From Petrolisthes cinctipes (taxonomy: Eukaryota > Arthropoda > Malacostraca > Decapoda > Porcellanidae), in assembly GCA_033782935.1 (NCBI GenBank), contig JAWQEG010000509.1:1339001-1403000 (forward strand): a stretch of DNA of 64,000 nt, written 5' to 3'. The notes under the pieces are model-generated. The model worked only from the letters and a program-made list of their open reading frames with translations, was not told where the DNA came from and searched no databases. Each line of letters starts with the position of its first letter. Position 1 is the stretch's first letter. The translations under genes and the position numbers were made by a program. This document shows positions 42,101 to 53,000 of this stretch, one piece after another.

Positions 42101-45100
42101 ATATACAGGCCCAAAACATACTGAAAATCGATCTTTTAGGTGCCCAAAAGTCGATATGTGGATGCTTCTGTACCCGTTTATATCTCAAATTCAGGCTCCA
42201 AACACCCGAAAATTCTATATTTTGGGGTCCCAGAAGTGATCTGTACATGCCTACTCAGATACAGACCCAAAACATGCTCAAAATCGATATTTTAGGAGCC
42301 CAAAAGTCGATATGTGCATGCATCTTCTGTACCCGTTTATATCTCAAATTCAGGCTCAAAACACCCGAAAATTCGATATTTTGGGGTCTCAAAAGCGATC
42401 TGTACATGCCTACTCAGTGCTAGAATATTTTTTAAATATAGGCCCAAAACATGCTAAAAATCGATATTTTAGGTGCCCAAAGTCGATATCTTAAATTCAG
42501 GCCCAAAACACCCGAAAATTCGATATTTTGGGGTCCCAGAAACGATCTGTCAGAGTATTTTCAATATACAGGCCCAAAACATACTGAAAATCGTTCTTTT
42601 AGGTGCCCAAAAGTCGATATGTGGATGTTTCTGTACCCGTTTATATCTCAAATTCAGGCTCCAAACACCCGAAAATTCGATATTTTGGGGTCCTACAAGC
42701 GATCTGTACTTGCCTACTCCGTGATAGAATATTTTCAATATCCAGGCCCAAAACATGCTGAAAATCGATATTTCAAGTGACCAAAGTCAATATGTGTATG
42801 CATCTTCTGTACCCGTTTATATCTCAAATTCAGGCATCAAAACACCCGAAAATTCGATATTTTGGGGTCCCAGAAGCGATCTGTACATGACTAATCAGTG
42901 CTAGAATATTTTCAATATATAGGCCCAAAACATGCTAAAAATCGATATTTTAGGTGCCCAAAGTCGATATCTCAAATTCAGGCCCAAAACACCCGAAAAT
43001 TCGATATTTTGTAATCCCAGAAGCGATCTCTACATGCCTACTCAGTGTTAGATTATTTTCAAAATACAGGCCCAAAACATACAGAATATCGATATTTTAG
43101 GTGTCCAAAAGTCGATATGTGCATGCATCTTCCGTACCCGTTTATATCTCAAATTAAAGATCCAAACACCCGAAAATTCGATATTTTGGGGTCCCAGAAG
43201 CGATCTGTACATGCCTACTCAGATACAGGCCCAAAACATGCTGAAAATCGATATTTTAGGTGCCCAAAGTTAATATGTGTATGCATCTTCTGCACTCGTT
43301 TATATCTCAAATTCAACCTCAAAACACACGAAAATTCGATATTTTGTTGTCCCAGAAGTGATCTGTACATGCCTACTCAGTGCTAGAATGTTTTCAAAAT
43401 ATAGGCCCAAAACATGCTAAAAATCGATATTTTAAGTGTTCAAAGTCGATATGTCCATGCATCTTCTGCACTCGTTTATATCTCAAATTCAACCTTAAAA
43501 CACCCGAAAATTCGATATTTTTGAGTCCCAGAAGCGATCTGTACATGCCTACTCAGTGCTAGAATGTTTTCAAGATACAGTCCCGAAACATGCTCAAAAT
43601 CGATATTTTAGGTGTCCAAAAGTCGATATGTGCATGCATCTTCTGTACCCGTTTATATCTCAAATTCAGGCTCAAAACACCCGAAAATTCGATATTTTGG
43701 GGTCCCTGAAGTGATCTGTACATGCCTACTTAGTGCTAGAATATTTTCAAAATATAGGCCCGAAACATACTAAACATCGATATTTTAGGTGACCAAAGTC
43801 GAAATCTCAAATTCAGGCCCAAAACATCCGAAAATTCGATATTTTGGGGTCCCTGAAGTGATCTGTACATGCCTACTCCCTGTTAGAGTATTTTCAAAAT
43901 ATAGGCCCAAAACATACAGAATATCGATATTTTAGGTGCCCAAAAGTCGATATGTGCATGCATTTTCTGTACCCGTTTATATCTTAAATTCAGGCTCAAA
44001 ACACCCAAAAATTCGGTATTTTTGGGTCCTAAAAGCGATCTGTACATACCTACTCCGTGTTAGAGTATTTTCAATATACAGGCCAAAAACATGCTGAAAA
44101 TCGATATTTTAGGTGCCCAAAGTTAATATGTGTATGCATCTTCTGCACTCGTTTATATCTCAAATTCAACCTCAAAACACCCGAAAATTCGATATTTTTG
44201 GGTCCCAGAAGCGATCTGCACATGCCTAGTCAGTGCTAGAATGTTTTCAAAATATAGGCTCAAAACATGCCAAAAATCGATATTTTAAATGTCCAAAGTC
44301 GATGTGTGCATGCATCTTCTGTACCCGTTTATATCTCAAATTCAGGCTCAAAACACCCGAAAATTCGGTATTTTTGGGTCTTAGAAGCGATCTCTACATT
44401 CCTACTCCTAGTTAGAATGTTTTCAAGATACAGACCCAAAACATGCTCAAAATCGATATTTTAAGTGCCCAAAAGTCGATATGTGCATGCATCTTCATTA
44501 CCTGTTTATATCTTAATTTCAGGCTCAAAACACCCAAAAATTCTATATTTTTGGGTCCCAGAAGCGATCTGTAAATGCCTACTCCGTGTTAGAATGTTTT
44601 CAAGATACAGACCCAAAACATGCTCAAAATCGATATTTTAAGTGCCCAAAAGTCGATATGTGCATGCATCTTCAGTACCTGTTCATATCTCAAATTCAGG
44701 CTCAAAACACCGGAAAATTCTATATTTTTGGGACCCAGAAGCGATCTGTACATGCCTACTCAGTGCTAGAATATTTTCAAAATATAGGCCCAAAACATGC
44801 TCAAAATCGATATTTTAGGTGCCCAAAGTCAATATCTGAAATTCAGGCCCAAAACACCCGAAAATTCGATATTTTGGGGTCCCAGAAGCGATCTGTACAT
44901 ACCTACTCCGTGTTAGAGCATTTTCAAAATACAGGCCCAAAACATACAGAAAATCGATATTTTAGGTGCCCAAAAGTCGATATGTGCATGCATCTTCTGT
45001 ACCCGTTTATATCTTAAATTCAGGCTCCAAACACCCGAAAATTCGATATTTTGGAGTCCCAGAAGCTATCTGTACATGCCTACTCAGATATAGGCCCAAA

Positions 45101-47035
45101 ACATGCTGAAAATCGATATTTTAGGTGCCCAAAGGTAATATGTGTATGCATCTTCTGCACTCGTTTATATCTCAAATTCAACCTCAAAACACCCTAAAAT
45201 TCGATATTTTTGGGTCCCAGAAGCGATCTGTACATGCCTACTCTGTGCTAGTATGTTTTTAAAATATAGGCTCAAAACATGCTAAAAATCGATATTTTAG
45301 GTGCCCAAAGTCGATATCTCAAATTCAGGCCCAAAACACCCGAAAATTCGATATTTTGTGGTCCCAGAAGCGATCTGTACATGCCTACTCCGTGTTAGTG
45401 TATTTTCAAAATACAGACCGAAAACATGCTAAAAATCGATATTTTAGGTGCCCAAAGTCGATATCTCAAATTCAGGCGCAAAACACCCGAAAATTCAAAA
45501 TTTTGGAGTCCAAGAAGCGATCTGTACATGCCTACTCAGATACAGGCCCAAAACATGCTCAAAATCGATATTTTAGGTGCCCAAAAGTCAATATGTGCAT
45601 GCATCTTCTGTACTCGTTTATATCTCAAATTCAGGCTCAAAACACCCAAAAATTCGATATTTTGGGGTCTCAAAAGCGATCTGTACATGCCTACTCAGTG
45701 CTAGAATATTTTTAAAATATAGGCCCAAACATGCTAAAAATCGATATTTTAGGTGCCCAAAGTCGATATCTCAAATTCAGGCCCAAAACTCCCGAAAATT
45801 CGATATTTTGGGGTCCCAGAAGCGATCTGTCAGAGTATTTTCAATATACAGGCCCAAAACATACTGAAAATCGTTCTTTTAGGTGCCCAAAAGTCGATAT
45901 GTGGATGCTTCTGTACTCGTTTATATCTCAAATTCAGGCTCCAAACACCCGAAAATTCGATATTTTGGGGTCCCAGAAGCGATCTGTACTTGCCTACTCC
46001 GTGATAGAATATTTTCAATATCCAGGCCCAAAACATGCTGAAAATCGATATTTCAAGTGACCAAAGTCAATATGTGTATGCATCATCTGTACCCGTTTAT
46101 ATCTCAAATTCAGGCATCAAAACACCCGAAAATTCGATATTTTGGGGTCCCAGAAGCGATCTGTACATGACTAATCAGTGCTAGAATATTTTCAATATAT
46201 AGGCCCAAAACATGCTAAAAATCGATATTTTAGGTGCCCAAAGTCGATATCTCAAATTCAGGCCCAAAACACCTGAAAATTCGATATTTTGTAATCCCAG
46301 AAGCGATCTGTACATGCCTACTCCGTGTTAGATTATTTTCAAAATACAGGCCCAAAACATACAGAATATCGATATTTTAGGTGTCCAAAAGTCGATATCT
46401 CAAATTCAGGCCCAAAACACCCGAAAATTCGATATTTTGTAATCCCAGAAGCGATCTGTACATGCCTACTCCGTGTTAGAGTATTTTCAAAATACCGGCC
46501 CAAAACATACAGAATATCGATATTTTAGGTGTCCAAAAGTCGATATGTGCATGCATCTTCTGTACCCGTTTATATCTCAAATTAAAGATCCAAATACCCG
46601 AAAATTCGATATTTTGGGGTCCCAGAAGCGATCTGTACATGCCTACTCAGATACAGGCCCAAAACATGCTGAAAATCGATATTTTAGGTGCCCAAAGTTA
46701 ATATGTGTATGCATCTTCTGCACTCGTTTATATCTCAAATTCAACCTCAAAACACACGAAAATTCGATATTTTGGGGTCCCAGAAGTGATCTGTACATGC
46801 CTACTCAGTGCTAAAATGTTTTCAAAATAGAGGCCCAAAACATGCTAAAAATTGATATTTTAAGTGTTCAAAGTCGATATGTGCATGCATCTTCTGCACT
46901 CGTTTATATCTCAAATTCAACCTCAAAACACCCGAAAATTCGATATTTTTGAGTCCCAGAAGCGATATGTACATGCCTACTCAGTGCTAGAATGTTTTCT
47001 AGATACAGACCCGAAACATGCTCAAAATCGATATT
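39181..47035 (+). repeat. ~1.7-kb block present three times
   Basis: The block 39,181-40,895 recurs at 41,975-43,689 (offset 2,794 bp) and, from its middle onward, at about 45,650-47,035 (offset about 3,280 bp from the second copy). Diagnostic shared variants are the 17-bp-deleted 'GATCTGTCAGAGTATTTTC', 'GTCGATATGTGGATG', 'ATTCAGGCATCAAAACAC', 'ATGACTAATCAGTGCTAG' and 'TTTTGTAATCCCAGAAGCG'. The third copy carries an extra internal duplication of 148 bp (about 46,325-46,540) and ends exactly where the 700-bp transposon was inserted. Between copies one and two, 41,270-41,826 also matches 47,890-48,446 at an offset of 6,620 bp. Confidence 0.85.
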
Positions 47036-47039
47036 TTAT

Positions 47040-47739
47040 GGGGACACCACACTCCAACACCCTATCTGCGCTCCTGTTAATTTTAGAAGCAAAAGCTTTT
47101 TGCCATCGTAATTCTCGTTTGGTTTTACATATATTGACAAATTTTCATTACAATCGAGCAACAAATAATATTTTTCCTAACACTTTTAAAATTATTTTGT
47201 AAAAAATTAACAACAAAAAAACTATGTTTCAGAATTGCATAAGATTTATGTGGACTATCCTCTGATATATAGCAACACTGCTGATGACGAAAGAGTCCAT
47301 TATCACTGCTATAAATGGGAAAATTCCTCGCCTGAAATTGTTGATAAAAATTTTCGCCAGAAATGTTTGGGAAAAAATTCGCCAAAACAAAAATAATCCT
47401 TTTAGATCTAAATCCAAACCACAAACTGTGCTCATATATACGTATATCACGTGTGAATCATATTCATTGACAAAACGTCAATACCTTTCGTGTTGTTTGC
47501 TTTTTTAGTGGAGAAATTTGAAAAAAAATACAAAAAAATCACTTTGAAACTAAAATCACTAGGAAATGCTTCAGTTGGTGCTCTATACTTCCATTCTCTT
47601 CGGCTTGGCCTAGACTATAGAGCATGAAGAAGTGGCTGTATATAGGGATAACTATTGATTTTTGGTGATTATTTTAATGCGAAATTTTTTTTAGCTTCTG
47701 CTTCTCGTTTTTTATGACGTTAAGTAGTGTTGTGTCCCC
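47040..47739. mobile_element. 700-bp non-autonomous DNA transposon (MITE) inserted in the satellite, TTAA-type target
   Basis: The element interrupts a monomer. Its ends are inverted: GGGGACACCACACT at the left and the reverse complement of GGGGACACAACACT at the right. A second conserved stretch, GAAGCAAAAGC / GAAGCAGAAGC, lies about 45 bp in from both ends. The right flank is TTAA (47,740-47,743) and the left flank TTAT (47,036-47,039), best read as a TTAA target duplication with one mutated base. A paralogous empty site, 'ATATTTTAAGTGCCCAAAAG', sits at about 44,631-44,650. TTAA duplications are typical of piggyBac and Kolobok superfamilies. The GGGG start fits Kolobok better than the CCY start of piggyBac, but this is an inference. 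Internal ORFs are at most 99 codons and match nothing I recognise, so the element is probably mobilised in trans. Confidence 0.8.
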
Positions 47740-48785
47740 TTAAGTGCCCAAAAGTCGATATGTGCATGCATCTTCAGTACCTGTTTATATCTCAAATTCA
47801 GGCTGAAAACACCCGAAAATTCTATATTTTTGGGTCCCAGAAGCGATCTGTACATGCCTACTCCGTGTTAGAGTATTTTCAAAATACAGGCCCAAAACAT
47901 GCTGAAAATCGATATTTTACGTGACCAAAGTCAACAATATGTGTATGCATCTTCTGCACCCGTTTATATCCCAAATTCAATCTCAAAACAACCGAAAATT
48001 CGATATTTTTGGGTCCCAGAAGCGATCTGTACGTGCCTACTCAGTGCTAGAATGTTTTCAAAATATAGGCTCAAAACATGCTAAAAATCGATATTCTAAG
48101 TGGCCAAAGTCGATATGTGCATGCATCTTCTGTACCCGTTTATATCTCAAATTCTAGCTCAAAACACCCGAAAATTCTATATTTTGGGGTCCCTGAAGTG
48201 ATCTGTACATGCCTACTTAGTGCTAGAATATTTTCAAAATATAGGCCCAAAACATACTAAAAATCGATATTTTAGGTGACCAAAGTCGAAATCTCAAATT
48301 CAGGCCCAAAACATCCGAAAATTCGATATTTTGGGGTTCCAGAAGCGATCTGCACATGCCTACTCCCTGTTAGAGTATTTTCCAAATACAGGCCCAAAAC
48401 ATACAGAATATCGATATTTTAGGTGCCCAAAAGTCGATATGTGCATGCATCTTCTGTACCCGTTTATATCTCAAATTCAGGCTCCAAACACTGAAAATTC
48501 GATATTTTGGGGTCCCAGAAGCGATCTATACATGCCTACTCAGATACAGGCCCAAAACATGCTGAAAATCGATATTTTTGGTGCCCCAAGTCAATATGTG
48601 TATGCATCTTCTGCACCCGTTTATATCCCAAATTCAACCTCAAAACACCCGAAAATTCGATATTTTTGGGTCCCAGAAGCGATCTGTACATGCCTACTCA
48701 GTGCTAGAATGTTTTCAAAATATAGGCTCAAAACATGCTAAAAATCGATATTTTAAGTGTCCAAAGTCGATATGTGCATGCCTAC
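47740..48785 (+). repeat. Terminal segment of the satellite array
   Basis: About six ordinary monomers resume right after the transposon with 'TTAAGTGCCCAAAAGTCG'. The array stops abruptly in the first half of a monomer. The expected GTGCATGCATCTTCTG becomes GTGCATGCCTACATCCGG. The overlap 'CATGCCTAC' also occurs in the second half of the monomer, so the last few bases may reflect a switch between the two half-units. No degenerate monomers are seen further right, so this is a clean array edge. Confidence 0.93.
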
Positions 48786-49117
48786 ATCCGGGAGCCGTTC
48801 GAGGACTGGCTCTGTACAGTCGGCGACATAAGTCCTGTCGCCACACTTGCTTCACTGAGACAGGCAGTGTTCATGGACTCGAGAAATACGCACGTTTTCT
48901 ACACCTAATAAACTCGAGTCTATGAGCATCGTGTGCCTCAGTGAAGCAAGCGAGGTGACAGGACTTTTGACTTTAAACATCCATTGATTAAGTTATTGTA
49001 ATCAATTAATGTTTCTTTGCTCTGTTTTGATAATTAATGAGTTAAGGGTTTAAATTCAAAGGGAGGAATATTTATATATCAGTCATGGTAAATTAATAGT
49101 TATTGGGTCAATTGTAA
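48786..49117. other. Unique segment with nested inverted repeats next to the array edge
   Basis: No gene is visible. Two nested inverted repeats stand out. The outer arms, 48,830-48,859 and 48,937-48,966, match at 27 of 30 positions (AAGTCCTGTC...TTGCTTCACTGAG). The inner arms CATGGACTCGAG (48,872-48,883) and CTCGAGTCTATG (48,913-48,924) match at 11 of 12. Two of the differences would be G-U pairs in RNA. Upstream lie a perfect 7-bp hairpin (GGCGACA / TGTCGCC, 48,822-48,842) and GAGCC...GGCTC (48,792-48,812), which compete with the outer stem. The right part (48,970-49,117) is AT-rich with no further structure I can support. It could be a 5' untranslated region of the adjacent retroelement, the remnant of a fold-back element, or a structured RNA. 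Confidence 0.6.
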
Positions 49118-50089
49118 GTAAATAAAGATTGTAAAAATAATAGAGACTTTCTTTGTTCCACCTCCACTCTGTATACTATTCGACTCCCCTGCTGGTTTGG
49201 CAAAGACCACGAGAACCTATTCAGGCGACAGAAGGATGGTGGTGTGAAGACATACGCCTCCTCCCTTCGCCCTAAATTGGTTGCAACACCCTCTCAACCC
49301 TCTCAAGAGGCAGCTGCTTCTTGCTCTAGTGAGAACGTTTCTAAGGTTACTCTACATAATAGTTTCTCTGTCTTGGAAACTTTATCATACACTCATTCTG
49401 GTGACCCTTCAACTGATGACAATTCTCAGACTTTAGCTAAAGGTGTCCATGTGGTAGAGGTTCACGCTGCCACACGCTCTCCCAAAAGGAAACTTAAGTC
49501 ACCTAAACTGCCACAGAGACGCCTTCGTGGTTCCTCTGAGGCACTTGACTCTATAGATGTTCCACCTTGTGAGGCAACCATCACTGTGGACTCATCCATA
49601 GTTTCCTCTCAATTTCACCAGAAGCGTTATCGTGGCTCTGATGAATCTCTTGATTCAACAGAAGTTCCTCCTCGCAAGCTTCCTTCGGGATCATCAGAGG
49701 GGCGTGAAGTTAATGTGGATGCCACGGATGTTGTGACTTCAAAAGATTCACTTTCTCTTCCGCTTGAGCAGCGGAGTGATTCTACCACCTGTATTATGGA
49801 TGTTGATGTATCTGCCTGTGTCAGTGATACCACTGCTGTACAAGACAGAACCAATGTAATTGTTTCAAAGAATATCCCATCTCATATACCTTCATCTTCT
49901 TCTAACATATCAGATGCTTCAGGGACTCGTCTACGGGTCCCAATTACTGCCCCAAGTACTACTCCTCGGGTTCGCTCTTCTTCTAGTGGCCCAGGATTAG
50001 ACAAATCTTATTGTTTGAATAAACCCTCAGGTCGAGGTGGTAGTGGGAAGTACCTCCGTGAGGCTTCCCAAAAATCAGTACTAAAGTAA
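49118..50089 (+). pseudogene. ORF1 (gag-like) C-terminal remnant of the LINE
   Basis: The frame is open from just after a TAA at 49,115 to a TAA at 50,087, about 323 codons, with no ATG near its start. The first GTG used by simple ORF finding is at 49,244. The protein is rich in Ser, Thr, Pro and Lys. It shows no CCHC zinc knuckles and no RNA-recognition fold that I can see, so the nucleic-acid-binding N-terminal part found in I-like ORF1 proteins appears to be lost. It contains an internal repeat, RGSSEALDSIDVPP followed about 38 residues later by RGSDESLDSTEVPP. Its last 28 bases overlap the ORF2 frame. The assignment rests on position just upstream of ORF2 and on composition, not on a domain hit. 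It would normally coat the element RNA in a ribonucleoprotein. Confidence 0.6.
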
Positions 50090-53000
50090 CACCGTTCAAG
50101 GTCCTTCAGTGGAATTGCCGTGGCTGGCGTGCTTCTTGGGAGGAACTGCGCGTTCTTCTCTCTAGCTTCTCTCCTGCATGTGTTTCTCTCCAAGAGACAA
50201 TGCTTGGGGACTACATTCCTGCCAGTCCTCCAGCATACTCTGCATTTTATTCCAATTCATTTGAATGGTAGGGTCATCATGGTGGCTCTGCCATCCTAGT
50301 TCGCCGAGATATTCCATGCACGAGCCTGGAGCTTGACACTCCGCTCCAGGCTGTTGCAGTTAAGGTTTTTATGGACCGCCCGTACACTGTATGCAGTCTA
50401 TACCTTCCTCCCAGTGTTACAGTTGAGAGGGGTGATCTCAACCATCTTGTACGGGACCTTCCATCTCCCTTTATTTTATTGGGTGATTTTAATGGTCGTC
50501 ATCCTCTGTGGGGTGACAGTTCGGTCAACCCCAGGGGTGTTTTATTGGCTTCTTTTATTAAGGATGAGGGATTAGGGGTTTTAAATACGGGAGATGTGAC
50601 ACATTTTAATAGCCCTACTGGGACTTTTACCGCCATTGACATTTCCCTTTGCTCACCCAGTGCTCTGTTGGATTTTACTTGGAGAGTGTTGCCTGACTTA
50701 TATGGCAGTGACCATTTCCCTATACTTTTAGAAGGTAACAGGTACGAACCACAGTCTCGTCTTCCTAGGTGGAAATTAGAGAAGGCTGACTGGCAGTTTT
50801 TTAGAGAGCTAACTTCTTCGGTCTCTTCTGTAGCCGATTTCGGTAGCTCTGACGAGGCTGTAACATATTTCACTGATATGCTCCACTCTGCTGCTCTCAA
50901 CTCTATCCCTAGAACTTCTGGCTACTTTCCCAAACGTCCTGTCCCTTGGTGGTCACCAGTCTGCACCACTGCTGTGCGGGAGAAGCGCGCTGCTTTCTCT
51001 CGCCTTCGTCTCAATCGTGGGGACCCAACTCTTTTAGAGGACTTCCGACGGGCAAGGGCTCGGGCTAGACGAGTTTTAAAAGAGGCCCGACGTGCATCTT
51101 GGAAGGCCTATGTGTCTTCAATTAATACTAAAACTCCACTCACCCAAGTGTTCAGGAGAGTCTGTAAGATGGCGGGGAAGTTTTCTCCTAGTTCTCCACC
51201 TGTACTTAAGGTCAATGGAATTAAGATCATGGATGGTTTGACAGTGGCCAATACCATGGCGGAGGCTTTTGCAAAAGTCTCCAGCCGTGACTCTCGACCT
51301 CTGGCTGTCAGGCATGAGTTAAGAGCCAAGGAGCGTACAGTCCTGGATTTCACAGGGAACGAGAATGAAAGTTATAACCATATATTCACCCTGAGAGACC
51401 TGCATTCTGCTCTCTCTCTCTCTGCGGCGACACTTTTCCTGGGCCAGACAACATCCCATATGCAATGTTACGACACTTGGGTGAGGAAGCGATCTCATTT
51501 CTTTTAGCTGTATATAACAGAATCTGGCTGGAGGGTGCCTTCCCTTCTGGGTGGAGGGTTGCTACCATCCTTCCTTTTCTCAAGCCGGGCAAGGACTCTG
51601 GTGTTGCCCTCATTTATCGACCAATTGCCTTGACCTCCTGTCTCTGTAAACTATTTGAAAAGATGGTGAATGTCAGACTGGTATACTTCTTGGAACGGGG
51701 TGATTTTCTGTCTCCGTCCCAGTCTGGCTTTCGTAAATACCGTTCCACTACAGATGCTCTGGTCAGGTTGGAAGCTGCTGCATGTGAGGCTTCTGCACGA
51801 CATCAACACCTTGTCTGTGTATTCTTTGATTTAGAGAAAGCCTATGACACTACATGGCAATATGGCATCCTGCAGCAACTCCATTTATATGGCCTGCGGG
51901 GGCGCCTTCCACGCTTTCTTAAGGAGTTTCTCAGTGGTCGCAGTTTTTCTGTGAGGGTTGGTACAACCCACTCAGCATCTGTTGCACAGGAGGAGGGCGT
52001 CCCCCAGGGAAGCGTCCTCAGTGTCACATTGTTTGCAGTAGCAATTAATGCCATTGCCTCATCCCTTCCAGACGGTATAGCTAACTCGATGTACGTTGAC
52101 GACCTAGCAGTCTGGTTTGCTGCTTCCCGTATGTCAGTGGCGGAGCGGCGCATGCAGCTTGCCCTTGACAGGGTGTCACGTTGGACTGATTCTCATGGGT
52201 TTCGATTTTCTCCTTCCAAGACAGTTGCTATGCACTTCTGCCGCATCCGAGGCATCCACCCGGATCCGGACTTATTCATGTATGGTCATCGGATACGATG
52301 TGTCGAGGAGACTCGCTTTTTGGGTCTCCTTTTTGACAAACGTTTGACTTGGGTTCCCCACTTACGTACACTTAAGGTCTCTTGCCTCAAGGCTCTTAAC
52401 CTGTTGAGGGTCCTGAGCCATACATCCTGGGGGGCTGATCGGGCCACCCTCCTCCGCCTATACCATGTTGTTATTAGGTCAAAACTCGACTATGGGTGTG
52501 AGGTGTACTCTTCTGCCACCGATGCCCGTCTCAGAGTTTTAGACCCTGTTCATCATGCTGGAGTACGTCTGGCGACCGGAGCCTTCAGGTGGTCCCCAAT
52601 CCCCAGTCTCCTGGTGGACGCTAATGAGCCACCTCTTGATCTCCATCGCCAGTCCTTGATGGTTCGTTGTTGGCATCGATTACATCGACTTCCTGACACC
52701 CTACCTTGCTTGGCGGTGTCATCTGATATCATGTCTCAGTACTACCTTTTACATTCTCGTGCACCATGGCCCTTTGGCTTCCGGGTCAGAAAAGCTATGG
52801 AGGAGATGGGCATAGATGACTTTCAGATTTGTCCTGTGAGGGTCCCCAGGGTGGCTCCATGGCTTCTTCCAGAAGTTTTCCCCTGCACCTGCTTTACAGA
52901 TAAGAAGGAATTTCTTCCTCCTCCAGTGGCTCGTTCCCTCTTTTTAGAACATGCCTTCACTCACAGGGAATCCCTCCCTGTGTACACTGATGGGTCAAAG

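Larger units (their letters stand above)
4456..47039 (+). repeat. Satellite array, plus-oriented segment with higher-order repeats
   Basis: About 240 monomers of 176-177 bp run head to tail. Starting at 'AAAATCGATATTTTAGG', the monomer continues through 'GTCGATATGTGCATGCATC', 'TCTGTACCCGTTTATATCTC', 'CAAAACACCCGAAAATTCG', 'GGGGTCCCAGAAGCGATC', 'TGTACATGCCTACTC' and 'CAGGCCCAAAACATGCT'. Its two halves (about 87 and 89 bp) align to each other, so it is an old dimer. Recurrent classes are full length; a 29-bp deletion ('GTCGATATCTCAAATTC', about 147 bp); an 18-bp deletion ('CTACTCAGATACAGG', about 159 bp); and a 17-bp deletion ('GATCTGTTAGAGTATT' or 'GATCTGTCAGAGTATT'). Monomers marked 'CTCCTAGTTAG' recur at spacings of about 682, 831-835, 1,010-1,015 and 1,670-1,720 bp, which indicates higher-order repeats of four to ten monomers. 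Base composition is AT-rich. ORFs of up to 220 codons reflect 177 bp being a multiple of three. Confidence 0.95.

Noticed and set aside
4456..47039. CRISPR-like array
   Set aside because: There is no alternation of constant repeats and unique spacers. All parts of the unit are repeated, and the context is eukaryotic.
67..47202. More than 150 ORFs of 60-220 codons in the satellite, for example 40,642-41,304 and 9,838-10,458
   Set aside because: They are periodic translations of 176-177 bp monomers in several frames, with no conserved start, no domain and the same peptide motifs repeated. They follow the array orientation and flip at 4.45 kb.
47125..47508. Small ORFs inside the 700-bp transposon (99, 73 and 74 codons)
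   Set aside because: They overlap on opposite strands, lack recognisable motifs and are too short for a transposase.
1..48785. CENP-B box in the monomer
   Set aside because: The TTTTCGGG part resembles the CGGG half, but TTCG is not at the required spacing on either strand.
1..48785. Hammerhead ribozyme in the satellite, as in some animal satellites
   Set aside because: The CTGANGA core and paired GAAA were not found in the consensus. CACTGAGTAGG on the reverse strand does not fit.
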